From Rhynchosporium graminicola (taxonomy: Eukaryota; Ascomycota; Leotiomycetes; Helotiales; Ploettnerulaceae), in NCBI GenBank assembly GCA_900074885.1, contig FJUW01000005.1:154242-218241 (forward strand): 64,000 nucleotides of DNA. Direction: 5' to 3'. Shown here one piece after another: positions 37,328-49,820 of this stretch. The notes beneath the pieces were generated by a model, which was not told where the DNA came from, searched no databases, and saw nothing but the letters and a program-made list of their open reading frames with translations. Position 1 is the first letter of the stretch; every line of letters begins with the position of its first letter. The translations under genes and the position numbers were made by a program.

Positions 37328-38240
37328 ATGAAAATCATGCTCGTTTGGATTGTTTATGTTCTGGTGGCAATCCACGCTCCACCATCTCTTGGTTTCCATC
37401 ATGTACTTCCTCGTCACATCAACCACAAGCCAACTCAGGTAATTGCTGGCGTTACTGTCATGGACACACCTCTGTATGTTGACTCTTACGTCTTTTTTAG
37501 CTGAGACAAATCACTCATTACTTGTCACCAGGGTCCGGGCCGCCCAAGCATATGCTAGAGAAGTCAGCTCAACTGTTCTCTACAATCATGTCATGCGAAC
37601 ATGGCTCTACGGAGCCCTGGTAGTCAGCCACAACACCACCCTGCAAGAGATTATAGATCTTGAAGTTCACGCCATCGGATCTATGCTGCACGACCTGGGC
37701 CTTGTGCTGAACGGGACCTGGATCTCTCAAGATCGCCGCTTCGAAGTCGACAGCGCCTTTGCGACTATTGACTTTGTGGAGAAGCATCTCCAGCATGATC
37801 GTAACGAGGTATCAGGCGCCTGGGACGCTAATCGACTGCAACTCCTGTTCGACTCGGTTCTGCTGAGTTCCGAATACAAGTTCTCCTTGTCTAAGCAATC
37901 GACTGTGACGTTAGTCATAACTGGTGTATTAGTTGATGTGCGAGGCATCGAAGAACAGAGTCACGATATCACGACAGCTGAGTATGACAGCGTGGAGGCT
38001 GCGTTTCCAAGACTAGACTTCATATCTGGTGTCAACCAGACGCTGGTGGAGCTGTGTGCCACTAAACCGAACTCGACTTATGGTTAGTAGAATCTCCTTG
38101 CTTGTACTTCAGATTAGTAGGATACTAATCAAATCAATTTTTTGGCAGATTCCTGGCAGCAGGCTTTTGGAGACGCTTTCGTGCCTGGCTACTCAGCTGA
38201 GGGGTCTCGATTTGTCGACATCTTCGGTCATTCCCACTAA
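37328..38240 (+). CDS. Secreted HD-domain protein, cyanamide-hydratase-like (three exons)
   Basis: Exons 37328-37473, 37532-38082 and 38149-38240; introns of 58 bp (GTATGT...CACCAG) and 66 bp (GTTAGT, branch ACTAATC, GGCAG). The joined frame is 262 aa and stays open. Residues 1-22 (MKIMLVWIVYVLVAI...) look like a signal peptide. The body follows the fungal HD-domain family annotated as cyanamide hydratase: TVMDTPLVRAAQAYAREVS, LYNHVMRTWLYG (His68), SMLHDLGLV (His102-Asp103), RRFEVDSAFA, and a C-terminal DSWQQAFGDAFVPGYSAEG. Such proteins bind metal and hydrolyse small substrates; cyanamide to urea is known for only some. Relatives from memory have LHTE where this has LLSSE (residues 159-163), so a metal-binding His may be lost. 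The 3' splice site of intron 1 is fixed by frame. The first-exon start has an upstream in-frame Met at 37307; 37328 fits the signal peptide better. Confidence 0.85.
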
Positions 38241-39660
38241 GCCTGACAATTTGCTGTATACATGTGGACACATGTCAGAGTAGTTGGCAATGCATACTAC
38301 TTAATCATTGGGTACTGTCACAGCTATAGGTAGAGACGGCGTCGCTCTCTGAGCAAATTTAACTCTTGCCTGTAACAAAATAACCCAGAATCTCTCCGCA
38401 CACCTCTTTGATGATTGCTACAGAAGAATTGATAGATTAATTATGCGAGTGTTGGGATACTCCCATTGAGTCGCTTACTAATTGCTAGGGACCGGGTTGT
38501 TGTCAATAGTCGGGTACCAATGTAATAAATTGCTTCCAGGATTTCCAATGTTGACTTTGCTGGTTGTATGAAGGACTCTTAGCGAGAATCCACTTTGAAG
38601 TTCACTCTGGAATTTGCCAGCCCATTGCCCGCTTGAAGCTGCTCGACTGCAAAGTTGTGAATTTACTGTGAGCGCACAATGTCACAGGGTGCCAATCCTC
38701 GAGGCAGATTTGTAACATAGACAGGTCTGTTCGTCAGGCTAGTATAAGCTCGCTTGCAAATGATGAAGTCTGCTCTAGGTGTAAAGACTTGCGGAAAGTA
38801 AGCGCGAATAAATCCATTCCAACTCTTTTCTCAGGAAGTATCTGATGAATCACGAAATATCAAAAGAGTCTCGCGTCACCTCGGGGAAGCCGGCAGGTCG
38901 AAGAAAATTATTGCCTAAACAAGGCTGCAGATCTTTGCAACTCCGACGTACAAACAGAAACCTGTCGAACTGGAGTCGACGAACATCCCAAAGACTTCAT
39001 GCTCACCACTTCAAAGACTTCGTCGGAACAGACCGCGCCTTTTGTGACGTGGGCACTCACTCGTTTTCTCCACTATGCTCCTCTAAGGATTTCGATGGAT
39101 ACGTCAGTGTCGACGTCGAGGACAAAGCTGTTCTCAAACGATATATCGGTCCGAAGCGCGCGATTGAGCAAGTGCATAAGTCATATACCAAGGTAAAAAC
39201 TAACCGGCCAAGGCATAGTAATGTATAAGTATGGTGGTGACCCAGAGACCGAAAGAAGGCCTCTATTGTTCGTCTCGTGGCGAACTTCGTACTCTTTCTC
39301 ATGATGCCATTAGCATTTTGGAAATTGGGAACAACTTTTCAAGATGCCGGAACTTCGAGTCTTCTCACAACACTCACTCTCTTTACAGATAGTTCACAAA
39401 AAAAAAAAAAAAGATGGATTCACCCTCGAAATTCAAAGCCTTTGTCTGATTGATCGTGATCGTGATTTCAGAAGATGACTAGATCACTTTCCGAAAACGG
39501 TTTCATATCGACGGAATTCCCTTCTTTCTCAATTTCCTACTATTAAACTCCTAGGGTTTTATTAGAAGCCTTCCAAGCGCGGTTGTCATAATTGCTTAGA
39601 CCGGGAGGCTAGTTCTCAGGCGAGCGGCGAGCCAGGCCTCTGTTTACTTTTCACCGCTAA
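38241..39660. other. Intergenic stretch, no supported gene
   Basis: Contains the 3' end of the HD-domain gene. A plus-strand frame of 127 codons (38845-39228) and an overlapping one at 38999-39196 have no recognisable motif. A run of 15 A lies at about 39399-39413. Composition becomes AT-rich from about 39650, the edge of block 2. Confidence 0.45.
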
Positions 39661-40843
39661 GCGAGACACGGAAGGCATAATTTTAATTAGTAATAATAGC
39701 TATATTATGAGTTATCTTAAAAACCTGTAGGTGGTATATGGAAGAGAGACTTATATAACCTATTTGAAAATTTATAAAGGTTATTAGCACTTAGTAAGAG
39801 GTATACTAAAAAGTAGCGTGCTATATTAATTAACTTTACTAAAGCGACGCTGATTTTATAACTAATAACTCGCGTAAATACTATTATTCTTATTCGCTTC
39901 TGAAATCTTATGATTTCCTAGCCTTACGCTCTAGTTAATACGCCTCTTAAATAGTAAGGTCTTTTAATATTATAAGTAATTATCTGAAAGCTACTAGTTA
40001 AAATATTAATTAATATATTAAAGCTTACAAGCTTTCTATTATATATATCCCGTGAGATAATATAAAGGCACTATCTATATAGTATAAAGCTAGGATTTCT
40101 TGAAAGAGAATTAATAAATCTAAGAAATCTTAGTATTCTTTTATATATAATAGCTAAAAGGGAGCTTATTATTAAATGTAAACTCACCTGAATAAGTAAA
40201 TTAGGTAATCTCCCTCGAAATCTGATATTTTAAGCTATTTCTTATTATAATAATCTTATTAAATAAATAGAACGTAAACTCCTTATCTATAGTCTAAATA
40301 GCTAGTACCTTATAATTTATAAGGATATACTCGCTTAGCACGAGAAAGTGTTATATATACCTCCCGAGAGCTTTATATAAATTTCTAGGATCTATAAAGT
40401 ATATCTATAACTCTTAGTTAAGGAATATTAGCTTCTATATTAACTAATTAATCTTAATAATACTTTTTATAATACTTTATAAGAGAGATAAGAGTATTTA
40501 AAAAGTAAGAGAAGAACTAATAATAGATAAATAGAAAATAAAAATAGTTAAGTAAGTAATAAAGCCTTATTAGTAATAGATATCTAGGACGAATATAGAT
40601 ATTACTAAGTAGAAAACGAAAGAGTTAAAAGCTATTTCGATCGATCTATAATCTAATTGAAATTCTAGTTAGAATAGCTTAAGGTAAATAACTACTAGAA
40701 ACTAATTATTAAAGTAGATAATAAGTATATAGTCTATAATAATTATATAGTTATTACTAAAAATAGATAATAGAGTAATAATCTATTTCTAAATCTTTCG
40801 TATACTAAGTTTTATTTCGAGACTCGTGACTAAGTTATTACCT
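39661..40843. repeat. Unidentified older repeat H, part 1 (host of F and G)
   Basis: RIP-degraded sequence that continues at 49159 after gypsy F is removed and at 57343 after G is removed, so about 1.8 kb of one older repeat or degraded locus. Plus-strand translation has many stops at Gln/Trp positions and Lys/Glu-rich pieces between them. The size and content would fit a DNA transposon, but I could not identify terminal inverted repeats or a DDE motif. Confidence 0.5.
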
Positions 40844-41111
40844 TGTAACGACATAAGACTTAAGGCGGTATATAAGCAAGAATAAATAAGTAGGGAGGCT
40901 AAGAGCGATCTTATATAGTCTAGTACGAAGGAAACAAAAAGATAAGGAAGGAAGAAGAAGAGAGATAGAGTACAAAGCACCTTATATATATATGCTAGTA
41001 CTAGTCCGATACTATACTAGGTCGGATACTAGTTCTGCCGGGATACCTATGAACTCAGGCCCTATTATCTATCCTTCTTCTTATATAATATTCAGGTAAG
41101 CTATCGTTATA
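40844..41111 (-). repeat. 3' LTR of gypsy copy F
   Basis: 268 bp. This copy keeps the unmutated end TGTAACGACA; it ends TATCGTTATA. Confidence 0.92.
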
Positions 41112-43718
41112 TTACCCACCCACTAAGAAGAGCTTAACCCTAAGCTCGGAAGGTTATAGTTTATACTAGAATTAGTCTTTATTATAACTATTTTCGTCGA
41201 TATTCGCGTAATAAGCGCTAGCCGCTCTTTAGTAATAGTAAATTCTTTATTAGGTTCTGACTAGTTACGTCGCTGTAATAGTACTGTATTAGTTATAGCT
41301 TCAAAATCGGGCGGTAAGTAGTATTTACTTTATCTATTTATAGTAGGAGTCGAGTTTAAGTAAGGCGTAGAGTATATAAAGGAAGGGGTTTATTAATATT
41401 AGAGCTTTTCCTTTTTAACTGCGATAACTACTTCAACTTATAAGTTTACTCTCCCTAGACTACGATATAGCTCCTAGAGTAAGTATTATTACTAACTACT
41501 ATAGTAGTCTACTATAATCTTATATATCAATCGACCTAATCGACTCTTCTCTTAATATAAGTAAGTTTCCTATCTTAGTTTTAGAGATAGTCCTTAAGTA
41601 TAGTATAGGAGTTTCACGGATCTATAACGCTAACTCTTATAGTACCTTTACTAGTTCCTACTAGTACTCTTTCAGCGGCGTATCATATATATTACCTACG
41701 ATATATTCGCGCTTTCCTTAAGATAAAGTATAATAATACTCTTATTTTAGAACTCTTATACTTATTTAATAAGCTTAACTCTAAGCTTTATAAGTATTAT
41801 TTAGCGTTAAAGAGCAGTTATAAGCATATGAGTTACTTAAACCTGAATATAGTTATATATACTAACGCGTTATAATTACTTAATTATATTAATATAAAGT
41901 ATACTATTCTATCTAGTTTACTTCCTAGTAGCGAAGCTAAGGACGCAGAGCTGAATCGGAGTAGTATTATAGCTACTTATAAGGCTATTAATCAGATCTA
42001 TCGTCTTGCGAAATCTACTGCTCCTACTATTACGTTAGAGATTACTACTATATAATTAGTAGAGACTCAGGCTTTAAGGCGTTCTATAGAGAAAGTATTT
42101 AAGGAGTTAGAGTTTATTAAGGTAATAAGTTATAATCTTAAACCCTTAGATACTAGTATAATACTAATACGATATAGGATTTAGATCTTCTAATAATCGA
42201 TTCGGCGAAGTCTAAGTTAATAGCTAAAACAGTATTAAAGTAGATAAAGGAATTAAATAGTATTATATAGGAATTTATAAAGAAAGCTATATTTAAAGCT
42301 ATAATATCTAATACTAAGAGAAAGAGGAATTTACCTTCTAGTTCAGAGATAGTATTAGATCTAGATACTCCCGGACCCTCTCTAAAGAAGAAAGCCTATA
42401 GGATTAGCTATTATACTTAGTCTATTACTAAGGCTACGTTAGCAGATTTAGATAAGGAGTTAGATATAGTAGTTCTAGTTCTAGATATTCCAGATTTACT
42501 AGAAGCTCCGGAGAACTTAGGAGAGAAAGCTAGTAAAATAGAAATAATTAATGAAGTAGAGTTTTAGATACGGTATTATTATAAAGTATAATCAGGGGAT
42601 TATCTTTAGTAATAAATTCTGATATTAGTAATTATAATAGCTTATTATCCTCTAAGTAACTATAGTCGTCTATTCCGTCTTCCTAAGCCTTAATCTACTG
42701 ATCTAGTTTACGTAGAGGTCTAGGTTTACTTAAGTTAGTAGTATAGAAGTCTCTAAGCTTATATAAAGCACTTATTAGGTCGGAAGCGTTATACTAAGTT
42801 AGGTCCGGGTCGTAGCTTAGCTAGCTAACTTAATACTTCAGATTACCTCTTAGGAGCTATATAGTAAGTATATCTTATAACTCTTACTCTTCTTAAGTAG
42901 TAATAACCTCCGGGGGTAGGTTTAGTAACTCTTAGCTTAGTAATAAGTCGTCCGAGTCCTTAAAAAGTAATTCGGAAGCGAATATATTATAAATAGAAGA
43001 TCCCGGGGGTAAATCTAGCTTATAGGAGTATCCGATCTTAGCTAAGACCTAGTATAATCCTACTTAGAGACTAGATAGCTTCTTACTTAGCTAGTGATTC
43101 TTAAGGTTCCTTATAAAGAGAAATACCTTATCTCTAACTTCCTAATTAATATTATGCCGTTTCGGGTCAGTTATAGCGCTTATCTTATACTAAGTAGCTA
43201 GCATATTAGCTTTTATAACCTCGATAGCGGATTTAGCACGTTCAACTAGGGATTTAGTATTAGTATAATTAAGCTTCTCTTATAGTATCGATCCGGTAAG
43301 TTACTTCCAGTCCTAGCTATTCTATAGTAGTATACTATATTTAAAAGTATATAGCGCTATACCGATAGAGTCGTAAGGTAGAGTTACTTAAGCGCGGTCT
43401 ATTATTAGTAGTAGTTCGCCCTAGTTACTCTAATAGTAATTAACGAAAAGTCTAAGGCGTTAGTTAATATACTAATTTATAATCTCCGTTTATCTATTAG
43501 TTTACTAGTAGAAAGAGATAGAGAGCTTAACCTTAACTCTAATTATATAGTAAAACTCTTATTAGAAGGATAAGACTAACTAAGCTCTTTAGTTAGATAT
43601 AATTAACTTAGAAGTATATCTGAAATAATATATCTATTAGATAAATAATATTACTATCCCGCGGGTATTAATATTATAATAGCACGGTATCGATACGGAG
43701 TCCTTCCTTAGGCGGTCG

Positions 43719-44783
43719 ATAAATACTAATATCCTATTAAATCCTTAGTTATTAGGCAGGAAGTCCTTAAAATCTATAGCTAAGTACTATATAAAGTAGC
43801 TAAGTATTAGTAATAAGTAGAGGAATCCTTACTATTTCGTTTACTTCGGATAAGAGTACTAATAAGAGCGGTAATTATAAGTATACTGTTTTATATCCGA
43901 TATAAGTCCTTTCTAGTAGTAATAGGTAGAAATCATTTCAGTAGTCTTATAAGTATTTGAATAAGCAGAGGAAACTTGATTATAGATTTCGCTAATTAAA
44001 TAGGTATATAGTAAGGTATAGCGTTATACGTATAGATGACTATTATAAAGTAGTAAACTATTATTAATAGTATAGCTATCTCTTAATATATTCTATTTAT
44101 TAGAGAACGATTCTTAGTTAAATTAGTATAGCTTCTCGATTAAATTAAAAGAATTATATACGAGTTCCGGTAGTATATTAGTCCCTAGCGATATTAAGTA
44201 TATATAACTGATTTAATTAATATAATACTTAGCTAGTTCCGCGTTAATCTNATAAATACTAATATCCTATTAAATCCTTAGTTATTAGGCAGGAAGTCCT
44301 TAAAATCTATAGCTAAGTACTATATAAAGTAGCTAAGTATTAGTAATAAGTAGAGGAATCCTTACTATTTCGTTTACTTCGGATAAGAGTACTAATAAGA
44401 GCGGTAATTATAAGTATACTGTTTTATATCCGATATAAGTCCTTTCTAGTAGTAATAGGTAGAAATCATTTCAGTAGTCTTATAAGTATTTGAATAAGCA
44501 GAGGAAACTTGATTATAGATTTCGCTAATTAAATAGGTATATAGTAAGGTATAGCGTTATACGTATAGATGACTATTATAAAGTAGTAAACTATTATTAA
44601 TAGTATAGCTATCTCTTAATATATTCTATTTATTAGAGAACGATTCTTAGTTAAATTAGTATAGCTTCTCGATTAAATTAAAAGAATTATATACGAGTTC
44701 CGGTAGTATATTAGTCCCTAGCGATATTAAGTATATATAACTGATTTAATTAATATAATACTTAGCTAGTTCCGCGTTAATCT
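43719..44783. repeat. Exact 532-bp tandem duplication flanking one N (likely assembly join)
   Basis: 43719-44250 and 44252-44783 read the same wherever compared, starting ATAAATACTAATATCC and ending CGCGTTAATCT, separated only by N at 44251. No other copy of the element has this duplication, and identity without any RIP differences inside a RIP-mutated element argues against an old biological event. Confidence 0.9.
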
Positions 44784-47700
44784 TAAGATCTAAGTAGTCT
44801 AGAGGTAGTAAAACCCGAGATCTACTATCCTATTTCTATTATTCCTATATCCTTAGATCTTATTCCCTATAGCTAAGGATATTAGCTTTAGTATTATCTT
44901 TACTAAGTATATATATAATTTAAAAGTTGAATTCGGAAAGGAATTCTATTTATCTAGCTTACTTACTAGTTAGGACCTTAGTAGTTATAAAGTATTCTAA
45001 GGATCGATAGTCTATATATACGCTAGTATAGTATTATAAAAATATAAGTTCTAGTCTCTATTTTCGGAAAGACTTAATAATAGCGTATAGCTCCTTATCG
45101 TAGATCTTCTAGTTTAGTTTATATCTATTAAGAATATAGGAATAGAATCTAATTAGATACTACTAGTTATCTTTATATAATTAGGAGATAACTCTAGCTA
45201 TTATAATATTAGAAGTATTAGTTTCTAGTTTAGTTTATAATTCAGGGTCGAAATAATATAGTTTCTGTACCGATAGTAGCTATTAACGTAAATCGTCGAA
45301 GGACTTCTTATAATTATTAGTGAAATTCTATAGTACTATAGGCCGAGTAAGTACTAAGAGAAGTTTAGCGATAAAGCCGAAATTCCGAATAAATTAATAG
45401 TAGAACCTATAGAATCCTAGGAAGGATTTTATAGCTATTACCGTTTCGGGGTACTTCTAATCTACTAATAATACTACTTTCTCAGGATCTAGCTCGATTC
45501 CGTTAGTAGTAATAATATATCCGAGGTATTTAGTCCGAGTAATATGGAATTCGTTTTTCTTAATATCTACTTAAAGTCCGGTATCTATTAAGCGTTATAG
45601 TATTAATTTAATATATTCCTTATATTCCTAGAGCGTTTCCGAGTATATAAGGATATTATCTAAGTAAGCTATATAGAAATTATCTAAGTAGTCTAGTAGT
45701 ATATTATTTATATATTACTAGTATATACTAAGTCTGTTATAAAGCCTAAAAGATAATACTTTATATTTATAGGATCTAAAGCGGGTTCGGAAGGTAGTAT
45801 ACTCCTCTGATTCGAGGTCTATATAGATATAGTTAAATATTACTTAAATATTCAGTTTAGTAAAGATTACTACTTTAGATATACGAGTTAAGAGCTTATC
45901 GATCTTAGGTATTAGGTATAAATCCTTTCGAGTAATCGTATTAAGCTTATAATAATTAATACAGAAGCGTAATCCTCTATCGGCCTTTTTAATAAATAGT
46001 ATAAGTAATATAAAGAGACTTTAGCTAGATTTAATAAATCCCTTATCTAAGTTCTCTATAAGATACTCCTTAGTTACTTATAATTCGTCTATAGATTACT
46101 AATATAAGAGCGAATATATATTAGGTAATAGTTCTTCTAGAATAATTTTATAATTATATAAGTAATATAGCAGAAGAATATTAGAATCCTACTTAGAAAA
46201 GGCTTCCTTAAGAGTATAATACTATTCCGGTAGCTTTTCGGCTATAAGTTATTCAGTATTGAGATCCTCAGGAGAGTCGCTATTTAGATAGTCTTATAAG
46301 AGGCGGTCTATCTTATAGATACTAGTAAAGAATAATTCGGAACCTTTATATTTTATATTAAAGTGAAAAGCTATAGTATTAATTTAGTAAATTAGAACTA
46401 GTTTCTAGATCCTCGGAAGTTAAAAGGAGCACTTATAGTAAGGTTTTAGCGTAAGTACTTTTCTTAATAAAGTCGGAGCGGAAAAGGGTTTAGATTCCTT
46501 AGCGATAAGCGGAAATAGATTAAAAAGTAAAGATAATATATTAATATACTATATCGCTACTGTTTATTATAATTGGTATTAGTCTAGCTAGTTTATAGCT
46601 AAGTCCCGCGTATTAGTATCGATTTAGTGAGATCGATTAATACTAAGTTTATAAGGCGATAGAGTTATAATTATCTCCTTATCGTATCAGAGGGTAGCTA
46701 GATAATGTTCCGACTATAGTAGCTTATAGTAGAGCGTATCTAGCTTAACCTGAAATTATCGTATCTATTTAATACTAATAATTATATCTTATTATCCTAA
46801 ATCGAGGAGAATAAAAGAGTAGTTATAAATACGCTTATTATTAATAGAAAAGTATAAATATATAAAATAAGTAATATAGGTTCTAATAGACTATTAGAAA
46901 CCATATATTAAAATAGAATAAGGTAGTAGCTCGATTTTAATACCGAGAGCCCCTGATAATCATCCGGTAAGAGTACGATTAATAAACAAATAACTATTCG
47001 CTCTAGTATCGATTAAGCTATTTATAAAGACTCTTAGCTCGTTTATACTAACTATAGTCGGGTATATAAATTACTTACTTCCTATTAGAGAGTTAAGATC
47101 CAGATTAGAGAGATTATACTTACGTAGACCTAAGAAAGAGTTTTTACTTAGGCCTTATTGTTTCTCTCTAGTATTAGTCCAGATTCAGAGGGTATATCTT
47201 CTACTACTTCCTTAGTTACTTAATCCTCTTCCGGAAATTCGTTGATTAATTAAACCTTAAGTAGGTTAGGGCAGTTTAGCTTAATATAATTAAGCTATCT
47301 ATAATCGTAATACCTAAAGGGTTCTCCAGTCGAGGTAGTAAGGCGTTTTAGCGCGGAGAGAGTACTAGCCCGTACCGGGGTAGAAGTATATACGTATAGT
47401 ACGAGAGTAGTTTATTAAGGAGCTAAGCTTAAGGACTAGTAAGAGGTAGAACTAGTAGTAGTCGTAGTAGTAATAGTAAGCTTATAGTATTATACCTAGG
47501 CAGTAGCTTTCTCGGGATAGATATATTCTGAGTTATAGCGACACTCGGTATTAAAAGAAAGTAAAGATCTAACTATAGAAGCGTAATCCTTATTCTATAT
47601 TAATTTAATAATAAGAGTTAAAGCGCGTAAGGATAGTATAATCTTATCCTATATATAAAAGAATTACTCCTTCTTTTCAACCTTACCTTAGATAGTAGCG

Positions 47701-48885
47701 CTTTAAAATCAACTACGAAACTCAGCGAAAGTCTCGCGTATATAGCTAGGTTATTATATTTCCAGGCAATAGAAAGCGTTATAATAATCGTCTTCTTCTA
47801 AACTAGTAAGAAAGTTCTCCTCTAATAAGGAGATTATTTTATTACTAGTTTTAAACTTATTAGTAAGGTACTAAAGCGTAAGATACTCCTTAGCTAATCT
47901 AGTAACTAGCCCCTATATAAGAACACGCCGGGAGAAGTCCGTAAGATAGTAGTTAGTATTTATAGCTAGCCGGTCTCGTATTAATACTCTCTATTAGAAG
48001 AAAGTAAAGTCTAATCTATTATCTAGGGGTAAGATCTTCTTAGTAAGATAAGACTTCCTAGGGCGTGATTCTACTGATTCGGCGCCGGGAGAGGAAGATA
48101 GTTTATTAGGAATAATATCTTCTCTCTTAGTACTATATATTAGAATAGAGTTTATTAAGTTATTAAACTCTACTATACGCGGAGATTACGATATTAGTTC
48201 TAGTAGGAGAGTCGAAGATAAGTAAGGGACCCCTATAAGGAACTTATCTTATGCGGAGATTAGTCTATCTACGGTATCTTCTAGAGAATTATTCTTTTCC
48301 TTCTAGTCTACTAATTATTATAAGAGGGAACAGATCAAGTTCGAGTTACTTATAGTAGTAGAAGTACTTAGCGATTATACTCTTAGTGAATTTCACTTTT
48401 ATTTTCCTTTTCCTCTTAGTTAGTACTTCCTTAATAAGGTATTAATATTCTCTAAGGTAAGAGATATTTAAAGTAAGGAAAAGTATAACGGATTAGGTTC
48501 AGAAGTAAAGCAGGAGAGATTACGTTAAGTTCCCCTAGAACTAGAGAGGTCTCTAGTTTATTAGTTAAGAGCTATAATAGTAGCTTAAAAAGAAGTATAT
48601 TAGAGCTATTTCAGCGGCGATATATAGAGGTTAAAGTTCCGGAGTATTTATTATATCTTCTTCAAAATCTATCTATAATTCCTTTATACTAAGGAGGTTA
48701 TTAAAAGAGCGTTAATAAAGACCTCCTCTATTATACTATTTATAATAAGCTAAATTAAACCCTGATTCATAGTTATCCGAGAGATCTCTAGTATCTCAGC
48801 TATATACGAGTAGTTATCGAATAACTAACTTAGTAGTAAGATATTATAATAAGCTATCTCTAGCTATCTTAATCTTTTTATTTAA

Positions 48886-49153
48886 TATAATAATATAAGA
48901 CTTAAGGTAGTATATAAGTAAGAATAAATAAATAGGGAAGCTAAGAGCGATCTTATATAGTCTAGTACGAAGGAAACAAAAAGATAAGGAAAGAAGAAGA
49001 AGAGAGATAGAGTATAAAGTACCTTATATATATATACCGGTACTAGTCCGATACTATACCGGGTCAGATACTAGTTCTGCCGGGATACCTATGAACTCGG
49101 GCCCTGTTATCTATCCTTCTTCTCATATGACATTCAGGTGAGCTGTCGTCACA
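48886..49153 (-). repeat. 5' LTR of gypsy copy F
   Basis: 268 bp, from TATAATAATA to the unmutated end TGTCGTCACA. Confidence 0.92.
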
Positions 49154-49158
49154 TACCT

Positions 49159-49552
49159 ATAGTCCGAAAGAAATAATCCGAGCTTAGTATGGATATAAGG
49201 AGGTATATACTAGACTTATTGAAAAGGAGCTAGCTAATTAGAGTAGAGAAACTAGTCTCGAAGATTAGTTTACTCGCAGTAATATCTTATTATAATAATA
49301 AGATTATAAGATTCCGAATTTAAATAATAGCGTTTATATCCTTACTAGCGACTAGATTATTATAGCTAATAGTAAGATAGCTAATCTAGATATTACCTTA
49401 TAAGTAGAAAGTACTAGGGTTAAATCCCTTCTAGTAAGAATAGATAAGTATATCGCTATTATAATTACCTGCTAGTAGTAATAAAGTCTTCTAATATATA
49501 ATAAGCACTTTGATTTTCGAGGATTAGAACTACTTATATTAACCTTTAGTAA
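49159..49552. repeat. Unidentified older repeat H, part 2
   Basis: 394 bp between the F and G insertions, continuing the sequence left of F. It contains Ile/Ser/Lys-rich broken translation and no recognisable motif. Confidence 0.5.
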
Positions 49553-49820
49553 TGTAATGACACAAGACTTAAGGCGGTATATAAGCAAGAATAAATAAGT
49601 AGGAGGGCTAAGAGCGATCTTATATAGTCTACTACGAAGGAAACAAAAAGATAAGGAAGAAAGAAGAAGAGAGATAGAGTATAAGGCACCTTATATATAT
49701 ATGCCGGTATTAGTCCGATACTATACTAAGTCGGATACTAATTCTGCTGGGATACCTGTGAACTTAGGCCCTAGTATCTATCCTTCTTCTTATATAATAT
49801 TCAGGTAAGCTATTATTATA
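49553..49820 (-). repeat. 3' LTR of gypsy copy G
   Basis: 268 bp, from TGTAATGACA to TATTATTATA. Confidence 0.92.

Larger units (their letters stand above)
40844..49153 (-). mobile_element. Ty3/gypsy copy F, complete, with an assembly-type duplication
   Basis: LTRs are 40844-41111 and 48886-49153; TACCT flanks both ends (40839-40843, 49154-49158). Length is 8310 bp, but 43719-44250 is repeated exactly at 44252-44783 around a single N; without it the element is 7777 bp. Minus-strand order as in copy E: leader/gag start (48885 to about 48000), gag (about 47950-47500), knuckle (about 47310), protease (about 47000), RT active site (about 45650-45670), integrase (about 44750-43700 allowing for the duplication), tail and the 1.4-kb distal stretch. 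Confidence 0.93.

Noticed and set aside
38845..39228. 127-codon plus-strand frame after the HD-domain gene
   Set aside because: A second frame overlaps it on the same strand, and there is no motif; coding status cannot be shown.
39399..39413. Run of 15 A as a possible retrotransposed poly(A) tail
   Set aside because: No LINE or processed-gene sequence precedes it and no flanking duplication was seen.
40789..40980. 63-codon minus-strand frame
   Set aside because: It lies mostly within the LTR of gypsy F and arises from a CT-rich strand.
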